Source: Alkalicella caledoniensis (GTDB lineage Bacteria > Bacillota > Proteinivoracia > Proteinivoracales > Proteinivoracaceae). From it: a DNA stretch of 64,000 bases. The DNA is taken from positions 1,798,001-1,862,000 of the forward strand of contig NZ_CP058559.1 of the NCBI RefSeq assembly GCF_014467015.1, in the 5' to 3' direction. Below the pieces are notes generated by a model. That model was given only the letters and a program-made list of their open reading frames with translations, had not been told where the DNA came from and did not search any database. Shown here in pieces: positions 45,392 to 51,538 of the stretch (its first letter is position 1; every line of letters begins with the position of its first letter). The position numbers were made by a program, and so were the translations under genes.

Positions 45392-45571
45392 TTATTTAGC
45401 TTCACTTACTTCCCATACTCTTTTAATACCACATAGAATTTTATCATATTCTGGGTCATCAACCTGAGTACTGGAAATCTTATCTAAGCACGTGTTGCAA
45501 ATAAAGCTTTGTAAAATATTAATACCCAAACCCAGGTCAGTGTTTTCTTCGCAAACTGAACAACATTTCAC
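45392..45571 (-). CDS. csfB: Anti-sigma factor Gin/CsfB
   Basis: A 59-residue protein. It contains two CxxC pairs (CSVCEE near residues 4-7 and CNTCLDK near 25-28), the zinc ribbon of Gin, which inhibits sigma-G (and sigma-E) to keep them inactive at the wrong time. The rest (VDDPEYDKILCGIKRVW) fits the short family. GTG start with AAGGTGG about 7 bases upstream. Position beside the yaaO-tmk genes is exactly that of csfB in B. subtilis, where xpaC and yaaN lie between. Confidence 0.88.
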   Translation of the reverse strand: MKCCSVCEENTDLGLGINILQSFICNTCLDKISSTQVDDPEYDKILCGIKRVWEVSEAK

Positions 45572-45864
45572 AATAACACCACCTTTTTTAGGGGTATTAT
45601 TTCCCTTATTGTTACTTATTATACACTATAATAACAAAGTATATTTAAAGAAATCTAATAGGCTAAAAACATTAGATAAAAAAGCGCTTCTATTATATAT
45701 ACACTAAATTTTATCTAATGTGCATGAATATATTTTTGACGATTTTTTGACGAAACATAAAAAGACCTCACCATTTTGAATGGCGGGGTCTTAGCTATCT
45801 GTATTTTCTATTTCTACCAGATAATAAAAAAGTTATATTTTAGCAAAATATTCCTATAATATAC
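45572..45864. other. Gene-free 290-base stretch at prophage/core boundary
   Basis: No open frame of note. It holds a 13-bp inverted repeat, ACATTAGATAAAA (45669-45681) and its complement (45709-45721); a direct repeat of TTTTTGACGA (about 45733-45753); and a hairpin GACCTCACC/GGCGGGGTC (45757-45794). These are candidates for regulatory or attachment-site elements but none is proven. Confidence 0.6.
45757..45794. terminator. Terminator-like hairpin at boundary
   Basis: AAGACCTCACCATT / AATGGCGGGGTCTT pair with a short loop (with G-T/mismatch). An A5 run precedes it, so on the minus strand it would end in T5, as if ending a minus-strand transcript from the right. Confidence 0.65.
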
Positions 45865-45893
45865 TTGACTCGAGTAAACTAATTTGATATAAT
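45865..45893 (+). promoter_or_regulatory. Consensus sigma-A promoter of small membrane peptide gene
   Basis: TTGACT, 17 bases, TATAAT, 24 bases before the GTG start. It is one of the strongest promoter matches in the window. Confidence 0.85.
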
Positions 45894-45917
45894 ATAATTA
45901 GAAAGGAGGTGAGGATA

Positions 45918-46013
45918 GTGGTTGAAATAATAAAAGACTTACTTCAAATAGTGGTTTTAGCACTAACAGTCGGCAAACTGGTAATAGAGCTAAAGAAACC
46001 AAAAGAGAAGTAA
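45918..46013 (+). CDS. 31-residue membrane peptide, type I toxin-like
   Basis: GTG start with AAAGGAGGTG upstream (8-base spacing). The peptide begins VEIIKDLLQIVVLALTVGKL, one hydrophobic helix (about residues 4-23), and ends in a charged tail with many Lys and Glu (IELKKPKEK). It has a consensus promoter and a following GGGGG/CCCCC hairpin, so it is a compact single-gene unit. The build resembles type I toxins such as Fst/Hol-Tox peptides, but no sequence family is recognised and no antisense RNA is proven. A small holin-like or regulatory peptide is an alternative. Confidence 0.6.
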   Translation: MVEIIKDLLQIVVLALTVGKLVIELKKPKEK

Positions 46014-46018
46014 GTCCA

Positions 46019-46043
46019 CAGGGGGAAGAAATTCCCCCACCCT
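46019..46043 (+). terminator. GGGGG/CCCCC hairpin after the small peptide
   Basis: GGGGGAA and TTCCCCC pair around GAAA-like loop, 6 bases after the stop. There is no T run, so it may stabilise mRNA or attenuate and not terminate. Confidence 0.5.
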
Positions 46044-46073
46044 AACTATATTATATCACAACCACTTACAATT

Positions 46074-46229
46074 ATGAAAACAAATTTAATTTCTATTATT
46101 TTAGTTGGTCTAGTTGTACTAAACATACTAGACGGTAGTTTTCAGGAGCCAAGTGCTTTTGATTATGTAAAGTTTGTTCTACTTGCTGCAGCTTTAATTC
46201 TAAGCATAATAAAAGCTAGGAGGAAATAG
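46074..46229 (+). CDS. Small two-helix membrane protein
   Basis: A 51-residue ORF with two hydrophobic segments (LISIILVGLVVLNIL and VKFVLLAAALILSII) ending in Lys/Arg. Its stop lies 2 bases before the next ATG, and its last codons supply that gene's AGGAGGAAATAG ribosome site. It has no clear Shine-Dalgarno site of its own, which weakens the call. Holin-like or accessory phage protein is possible; function unknown. Confidence 0.45.
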   Translation: MKTNLISIILVGLVVLNILDGSFQEPSAFDYVKFVLLAAALILSIIKARRK

Positions 46230-46231
46230 CC

Positions 46232-46438
46232 ATGGAATACAGTTTTAGGTCTAAGGAAGAATTATTGAACTTCATCGCCGCTGAGGTAATAACAACAACA
46301 GAGGCCTTAGAAATTCTAGGCTGTTCAAGGCAGTATATTGGGCAACTGGTAAAGGATGAAAAACTAATTCCTATTAAAAGAATGCATAACGCTTCCTTGT
46401 TCTTAAGGTCAGATGTGGCAATGTTTAAAAGAAAATGA
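46232..46438 (+). CDS. Excisionase-type helix-turn-helix protein
   Basis: A 68-residue protein. The segment ITTTEALEILGCSRQYIGQLVKDEKLIPIKRMHNASLFLRSDV is a winged helix of the excisionase/MerR-like HTH_17 type that recognises DNA in mobile elements. ATG with AGGAGGAAATAG. It is followed by a terminator hairpin. Its position at the prophage edge fits a recombination or regulatory role, which is inference. Confidence 0.75.
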   Translation: MEYSFRSKEELLNFIAAEVITTTEALEILGCSRQYIGQLVKDEKLIPIKRMHNASLFLRSDVAMFKRK

Positions 46439-46466
46439 GGGCTAGAGATAGCTCTCTTTTTCTTTT
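46436..46466 (+). terminator. Terminator after HTH gene
   Basis: GAGGGCTA / TAGCTCTC hairpin followed by TTTTTC, directly after the HTH stop codon. Confidence 0.75.
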
Positions 46467-46659
46467 AAAAAAACTAAGAAGTAAGGCAAGGATAACCCCT
46501 TTTGATGTTTGCATTCTCTGAAATTATAGGTTACCTCGTAACTTACTGTTCCTTTTTAGTTATTAAGGGTGTTAACATTGATAAAATTTATAACAATGGA
46601 CAAAAAGCCAATTAGGCAATAATATATAATTTTATATGCCAAAGAATGCTTAATCATTC

Positions 46660-47433
46660 TTACCTATCAATACCCTTTAGCCCTCTTAATACCACAAACA
46701 TTTGTTCCAGGTCGCTGCTTGTAAGTTCATCAAATTTATCTAATTTGTTTTTAATATCTGTAATTACTTCTTTCTCGTAGCTAATAGGTTTTTTTCCTTC
46801 GTTAAGAAAAAAAGTGGCAATAGTACCTGTTAGCATACCAATAAAGCCAATACCTACAAGCATTAATGTGCCTGCCACTATTCTACCTCCAAAACTTACT
46901 GGTGATATATCTCCATACCCTACTGTAGTTGTTGTAACAAATGCCCACCATATGGCATCAAGAAAATTGATATCCTCAAAGAATTTTATACATACGGAAC
47001 CTAAAACAACAATCACAATAGTAATAAAAATAATATAAATAAGACCGTTAGTTTTTATAAATATGAGAAACTTATCTTTAAACCGAGTTAACCATGCCAC
47101 TGACCTAAGAACTCTATTAAACCTACTAAGCCTAGCTAACCTTACTAGCCTTGCTAGCCTAAATACTCTAAAAATAGATGAAAAAGGAATAATGGAAATA
47201 AGCTCTGCTTTATTGCTCAGAACATACCTTTTCTTATTTTCTGCCATGAACAGCTTTATAGAGTAGTCAGCAATAAATATAGCTAAAATGAAGGTATCAA
47301 TCTTTTCAATAAATAAAGCCGTTGTTTCCGGCAAATCAAAAATAATTTCCCCAATTAACATAGATACAACTATTAACGCTAGAATAACCATGGTATATTC
47401 ATAAATAATATATAATTTAGTTTTATCTATCAT
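46660..47433 (-). CDS. Voltage-gated potassium channel protein
   Basis: About 257 residues with six membrane segments. The S4 voltage sensor is arginine-rich (R-x2-R-x2-R: RVFRLARLVRLARLSR) and the pore filter is TTTTVGYGDISP, diagnostic of K+ selectivity. A short cytosolic tail follows. The start is uncertain: ATG 47433 has GGGGGG 15 bases upstream, while an in-frame ATA (47440-47442) is ideally spaced at 6 bases. The gene sits between the HTH gene and a broken XRE regulator. It may be host or phage cargo. Confidence 0.85.
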   Translation of the reverse strand: MIDKTKLYIIYEYTMVILALIVVSMLIGEIIFDLPETTALFIEKIDTFILAIFIADYSIKLFMAENKKRYVLSNKAELISIIPFSSIFRVFRLARLVRLARLSRFNRVLRSVAWLTRFKDKFLIFIKTNGLIYIIFITIVIVVLGSVCIKFFEDINFLDAIWWAFVTTTTVGYGDISPVSFGGRIVAGTLMLVGIGFIGMLTGTIATFFLNEGKKPISYEKEVITDIKNKLDKFDELTSSDLEQMFVVLRGLKGIDR

Positions 47434-47529
47434 CTTATTTATTGTAATCCCCCCATCCTGCATCTCTAATTTTTTCTTTTTAGTCCCAGCTATAATAACA
47501 TAACTAGCACCAGGACTTTTTAAGAAATT

Positions 47530-47674
47530 ATCAATGTATCTAACTTGGGTTGAACCTCATTATTCTCTACCTACTATACTGTGACTGTCCTATACCTAGA
47601 TAGTCTGCAAACTCCCTGCCGTACTTATATCCTAGTGTCACCCTTATTTGTATAAGTCTATTTCTCACTGCCAT
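47530..47674 (-). pseudogene. Frameshifted XRE (Cro/CI) helix-turn-helix regulator remnant
   Basis: From ATG 47674 the minus strand reads MAVRNRLIQIRVTLGYKYGR, then EFADYLGIGQSQYSR and a TAG stop. Moving one base recovers YENNEVQPKLDTLI, the normal continuation of an XRE HTH (SRYEN...QP motif). A single lost base in the Tyr codon (TA-GAG instead of TAT/C-GAG) explains the break. About 50 residues are recognisable. GTGGTGA precedes the ATG. It was probably a phage-type repressor or antitoxin. Confidence 0.7.
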
Positions 47675-47821
47675 AGAATCACCACGCTTAGTCTTAGTTT
47701 ATGTATTCTAGGAGAAATTAGGAATTCCTGCAAATTACTAAGCGATCAGATATTACTAACATAAAAGCCACCAGTAACCTAGGTGCACTCCAATTTATAC
47801 TATAGTAATAATTAAGATAAA

Positions 47822-47857
47822 AATATAAATCCTATGCTCTATATGCATAGGATTTGG
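47822..47857 (-). terminator. Perfect 11-bp hairpin terminator candidate
   Basis: AAATCCTATGC / GCATAGGATTT around TATAGA-like loop, then ATATTTTTATC on the minus strand. It lies about 90 bases after the 386-codon membrane-protein gene, with a possible promoter in between. Confidence 0.6.
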
Positions 47858-47947
47858 TACCGTATTATATCACGAACCGGGGTACCGCGGTCGATATATG
47901 TATCTTTAAATATAAACTACAATATTTTTTTAATTTTGTCAAGTTTT

Positions 47948-49039
47948 TTAAGCTTTTTTTTCAATTTTCATATGTACGCTTATGCCATCATATGTTTCCC
48001 CACTAACTCTCTTACCAACATATGATAGCTCTTTTTTAAATTTTATTTTATATGTTTTCTTAAAATGTTTTACATACTCCATTTTATCTAACTCTCTTGA
48101 TACCATTCTAACGATCCTAATCTTTTGATCTCTTCCAAAAAGATATATGCTGCTTGTCCCCTTTGCTAAGTGCATTTTTAGTCTTTCTATATAAACACTC
48201 TCACCAAAATTTTCATAAGTATCCCACTTAGCTACCAGCATTATCCCTACCTTGTAGTAGTTACCATTAAATGCTAACTGCGTAGAATTATCTCCATTTT
48301 TTCTTACCGCTATTTGATATAAGAAGTCTATAAATTCCTTAGTTTCAATTATAAAACCACTATTATCTATTTTCCCAAACACCTGGTTGCTTTTTTCTTT
48401 TAGTTCTCGTAGCATAATTTGGACAAACATGCCATTATCATCCAGGTTAGAAAGCTTATTAATTGAATCCTTAAGTTCTTCATCATCCTCCATTTCTTTT
48501 GACAAAACTCCCTGAAAAAAATATGAAACACCTTCCTCATATGTAGACATTAGAAGTTTTCTTGTCATGATTAAACAAGAGGATTTAAAAATATTGTTAT
48601 CTATACAGTGCCGTTCTTTCGTTAAAAGTCCGTTTTCTACGAAATCGCTTAGTGCGTGTACTATTGTATGCATTTTATTCCGCTTATTGTCTACACATAC
48701 AACCACATTATTGTCCTGCAAAAAAGCTTCCCTATCTGTTTTAGTAACCCACTGAATTTTTAAATCATAAGGTAAAATATCAGCTATTTCCTTAGTAGCT
48801 TCTTTAGAAGCCTTTAAAATATTAGCGTTTACATAGCTCTCAATCTGTTTCCGCTTAACAGAAGTGCCTATCCATGTAAACATGCTCAAAAAACAAGCCC
48901 TGAATCTCATTAACACTTCAGGCTTGAAAATAACTAAATATAGAAATAATACACTTATTCCTATTATTAACGGCAACCCTGATATCCAGTCTTTATAGTT
49001 CTTAAAATCTTCAAAACTAACTAGTGCTATCACCATCTC
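47948..49039 (-). CDS. Unrecognised membrane protein, prophage accessory candidate
   Basis: About 363 residues. I do not recognise a family. A strong membrane helix (SGLPLIIGISVLFLYLVIF) and possibly a second, weaker one near the N-terminus are followed by about 290 soluble residues rich in Lys, Asp and Glu. No catalytic motif such as HExxH, Walker A or DxD was seen. The frame is open to an ATG at 49108, but that region overlaps the preceding gene; ATG 49039 has AG-rich upstream sites (GAGGGGAG, 11 bases; AGAGGAG beside it). It overlaps the zinc-ribbon gene by 23 bases, so they form one unit. Confidence 0.7.
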   Translation of the reverse strand, partial: EMVIALVSFEDFKNYKDWISGLPLIIGISVLFLYLVIFKPEVLMRFRACFLSMFTWIGTSVKRKQIESYVNANILKASKEATKEIADILPYDLKIQWVTKTDREAFLQDNNVVVCVDNKRNKMHTIVHALSDFVENGLLTKERHCIDNNIFKSSCLIMTRKLLMSTYEEGVSYFFQGVLSKEMEDDEELKDSINKLSNLDDNGMFVQIMLRELKEKSNQVFGKIDNSGFIIETKEFIDFLYQIAVRKNGDNSTQLAFNGNYYKVGIMLVAKWDTYENFGESVYIERLKMHLAKGTSSIYLFGRDQKIRIVRMVSRELDKMEYVKHFKKTYKIKFKKELSYVGKRVSGETYDGISVHMKIEKKA

Positions 49040-49328
49040 CTCTACTACTCCCCTCGATAAGTAGTTTATAACACTTAGTAGAATTACAACAGTAAGCAAC
49101 TTCTCCATCTAGTGGAAAAACTGATTGTATATTATCAAGTGTTATAATTTCACCACAGAATTGACACTTCATTGTACCTGCTATTACTTTGTCATACTCA
49201 CCAAGAGACTGGAGAAAATTTACAAGATCATCATCATGGACAGCTTTAATTTCTCCCCTTTTCATAAGCGTAACCTCCTGACTCCTTAATTTTTCAATAA
49301 TAGCATTATTTAGTACTGATTTTATCAT
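49017..49328 (-). CDS. Small zinc-ribbon protein, partner of membrane protein
   Basis: A 103-residue protein. N-terminal helical part, then C-x2-C (KCQFCGEI) and CC-x4-C (YCCNSTKCY), a likely zinc ribbon. No enzyme motif. ATG 49328 is preferred, with GTGGGGG 5 bases upstream; a GTG at 49340 overlaps this site. The stop lies inside the start region of the membrane-protein gene, suggesting coupled translation. It is not a known phage structural or lysis gene. Confidence 0.7.
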   Translation of the reverse strand: MIKSVLNNAIIEKLRSQEVTLMKRGEIKAVHDDDLVNFLQSLGEYDKVIAGTMKCQFCGEIITLDNIQSVFPLDGEVAYCCNSTKCYKLLIEGSSRGDGDSTS

Positions 49329-49446
49329 AAATACCCCCACTTTCCTATGATTAATTATTAATTATTGCCAAATAAGTTTTTTTTAAACACTATATAGGAT
49401 ATTTATATATATATAATGGGGGTAAAATGATAATTCTCTAGATTTA

Positions 49447-49480
49447 AATCAAAAAAGACCCCACCCAATAAGGTGAGGTC
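49447..49480 (-). terminator. Terminator after the endolysin gene
   Basis: GACCTCACC / GGTGGGGTC (one G-T pair) with TTATTG loop then T6 on the minus strand; end of phage late operon. Confidence 0.8.
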
Positions 49481-49490
49481 AATTTATATG

Positions 49491-50378
49491 CTAGTATTTT
49501 CTAGGGTTGTCCCAGTATCCATCTCCACGGACGCCGCTTCCTGCTTTGTTTATTTGATAGTGAATATGTGGGCCAGTAGCATTCCCTGTAGCTCCCACAC
49601 CACCAATTACAGTTTTTCCTGCGACTATCCTGTCTCCTACTTTTACAACTACCTTAGACATGTGGCCAATAAGGTGAGTTAGGCCTCGCTCACATCTTAC
49701 TCCTACCAAATAACCCCAGCCACTAAACCATTGAGCATATACCACTTCCCCATCCACCGGCATAGTGATAGGGTATCCATTGGGCTTTCCTCCAAAGTCT
49801 ATTCCTCCGTGGAATGAATTTTTAACACCTGTTATAGGGTGTGTGCGATATCCATAATCAGACGTTAACCTATACCCTTGGTCTAGATAGAACTTAACTA
49901 TATCTACACCTGTCGAACCTTCGGAAGGAATGTTTAAGCTAGAGCCTATCTGTAGCTCTCTAGCTTTCACTCCTGGATTCAACTTTTCTAGCTCTGCAAC
50001 AGTGGTATTATATTTCTTGGCCAAGTCCCAAAGAGTATCTTTTCTTTCTATCTTATGCACTCTTGTTTCAACCTGTGGAGGCACAGGGCCTTCTCCTGGT
50101 ATGATTAGCTTATCTTTAGGGTATATGGTATACGGTTCTTTAATGTTATTGACCTCAGCTATTTCCTTCCAATTTACTCCTAGCTTTTGACCTATTTTGT
50201 ATAGGCTATCATTAGGCTGAACTACATATTCATTTTCGTGGATCTTGATTTGTTGGCCAATGTAGATAAGATCTTTATTTGCTATTTCTGGGTTGAGCCT
50301 CATCAAGGCCTCAATAGTAGTTTTATGCCTTGATGCTATTACACCTAAACTGTCACCTTTCTGGACTGTGTATATCAT
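49491..50378 (-). CDS. Phage endolysin: triple LysM plus M23 endopeptidase
   Basis: A 295-residue lysin. Three LysM units (about 1-46, 50-95, 107-152), an uncommon N-terminal wall-binding array for an endolysin, precede an M23 peptidase with zinc ligands HGGIDFGG and HIHYQI (GNATGPHIHYQ) and GMSKV-like loop. It cuts peptidoglycan stem peptides at lysis. No signal peptide, so release depends on the holin. ATG with GGGGGAGTTCAATA; it abuts the holin stop. Confidence 0.94.
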   Translation of the reverse strand: MIYTVQKGDSLGVIASRHKTTIEALMRLNPEIANKDLIYIGQQIKIHENEYVVQPNDSLYKIGQKLGVNWKEIAEVNNIKEPYTIYPKDKLIIPGEGPVPPQVETRVHKIERKDTLWDLAKKYNTTVAELEKLNPGVKARELQIGSSLNIPSEGSTGVDIVKFYLDQGYRLTSDYGYRTHPITGVKNSFHGGIDFGGKPNGYPITMPVDGEVVYAQWFSGWGYLVGVRCERGLTHLIGHMSKVVVKVGDRIVAGKTVIGGVGATGNATGPHIHYQINKAGSGVRGDGYWDNPRKY

Positions 50379-50800
50379 TATTGAACTCCCCCTTGTTTTT
50401 TATTCTGTAGGACTTCTATAGCATTTGTTAATACATCCGGTATAGGCACACCCATTACCCCAGCATTCTCTATAATTGATATAGTCTCATTTACCGTAAA
50501 TGCAATAATAACACCATTTCTTACAACATCAATATTCATCATTACATCAAGCTGAGCACCTACCAGTACAATCAAAAGAGCCATGCCTTTGCGACATAGC
50601 CCTTTAAATCCTGCCTTGCTTTCCAGTGCTCCATTTTTACTTTTATTCGATTGGTGGAATACACCAGCCATCATTAACCCTGTAAAATAATCAACCGCCA
50701 TAAATATCAGTAATGTTTGCAAAGCTGTATCCCACCCTCCCAAATAATGAGCTATAAAAGTACCAACTACCCCTGAAATTGTAAGTATTGAGTTTTTCAT
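50378..50800 (-). CDS. Phage holin (toxin-secretion/lysis holin family)
   Basis: A 140-residue protein with about four hydrophobic segments and the family pattern DTALQTLLIFMAVDYFTGLMMAG, then SKAGFKGLCRKGMALLIVLVGAQLD. It forms the membrane lesion that admits the endolysin. Related to TcdE-type holins of Clostridioides. ATG with AGGAGGAAAGAG. It lies directly upstream of the lysin. Confidence 0.92.
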   Translation of the reverse strand: MKNSILTISGVVGTFIAHYLGGWDTALQTLLIFMAVDYFTGLMMAGVFHQSNKSKNGALESKAGFKGLCRKGMALLIVLVGAQLDVMMNIDVVRNGVIIAFTVNETISIIENAGVMGVPIPDVLTNAIEVLQNKKQGGVQ

Positions 50801-50857
50801 TTTTCTCTTTCCTCCTTAAAATAGTTAAGAGCCCTATTATTGGGCTCCTACAATGTA

Positions 50858-51124
50858 TTATTTAATTCCTAATAAGTAATTTTGCAAAGCTTCAACATCT
50901 TTCTCGTTGACATACCCATCACCGTTAAAGTCAGCTAGTTGCAAATCTTTATTAGGTATTTCCTCTAGCCCTAAAACATGTTTTTGTATTATCAATAAAT
51001 CTAGTATTGTTATCTCTCCGTCCTTACTTATATCCCCAATTTCATATTTTTCCGGAATGACTACGATAACAAGGACGGCCAATAATAATACTGCCAAAAA
51101 GATCATAACAGCCTTTTTCTTCAT
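50858..51124 (-). CDS. Membrane-anchored dockerin-domain protein
   Basis: An 88-residue protein: N-terminal hydrophobic anchor (about residues 4-22), then a type I dockerin with two calcium loops, DISKDGEITILD and DFNGDGYVNEKD, each followed by a helix (LLIIQKHVLGL, VEALQNYLLGI). Dockerins bind cohesins in cellulosome-like complexes. No cohesin or glycoside hydrolase gene is in the window. ATG with GGAGGTGTTGTA. It sits between the DUF1617-like and holin genes in the late phage operon, and its role is unknown. Confidence 0.85.
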   Translation of the reverse strand: MKKKAVMIFLAVLLLAVLVIVVIPEKYEIGDISKDGEITILDLLIIQKHVLGLEEIPNKDLQLADFNGDGYVNEKDVEALQNYLLGIK

Positions 51125-51141
51125 TACAACACCTCCAAGGG

Positions 51142-51516
51142 TTATTCTTTTATAACCTTATCAAGCGCTAAGAGTGTTTTTGGGGATAGAGTAATATTCC
51201 CTAGATCATCTAACTTTAAAGATTTTATATCTAATTCTATGTCAGTGTTGGACAAACTATGAAATTCTTTGTGGAATTCTTCTGCATCTTTAAAAACAAC
51301 CATTCCTTCTTTTGAAATCAACTGTCCTTTTTCGTCTTTTTCACCATGTTTTTCAAGCAGTTTTTGCCTGCTTTCCTCAAACAGGTTATACTCTTCAACA
51401 ACTTTTTTAACCATTTTAGATATTCTGTAACTTACTTTAATAGGTATTTCCTTTTCTATAAGCACCTGCAAACCTTCTAGTATTCCTTTTAATTCACCTA
51501 ATCTTATTTCTATCAT
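51142..51516 (-). CDS. Phage DUF1617-like protein
   Basis: A 124-residue protein with the pattern of the phage family DUF1617: an N-terminal helical part (LKGILEGLQVLIEKEIPIKVSYRISKMVKK), K-E-x-G-E-K-D-E-K-G in the middle and a C-terminal LDDLGNITLSPKTLLALDKVI. The function is not known. ATG 51516 is preferred over the open frame to 51546 because AAGGAGGGA lies upstream. It overlaps the tail fibre gene region by 8 bases at that longer start only. Confidence 0.65.
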   Translation of the reverse strand: MIEIRLGELKGILEGLQVLIEKEIPIKVSYRISKMVKKVVEEYNLFEESRQKLLEKHGEKDEKGQLISKEGMVVFKDAEEFHKEFHSLSNTDIELDIKSLKLDDLGNITLSPKTLLALDKVIKE

Positions 51517-51538
51517 TTTAAAAAATCCCTCCTTAAAT

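Larger units (their letters stand above)
47434..47947. other. 514-base stretch without an intact gene
   Basis: Contains a frameshifted XRE-regulator remnant (47530-47674), a perfect hairpin AAATCCTATGC/GCATAGGATTT (47826-47853) with a T-rich tail on the minus strand, and a GGTACC-containing segment (47854-47885) preceded by a TTGACA-like -35. Nothing else coding is seen. Confidence 0.6.

Noticed and set aside
47860-47890. tRNA 3' end as phage attachment site (GGTTCG-like segment)
   Set aside because: The T-arm does not close into a stem, and no acceptor or anticodon arm is present.
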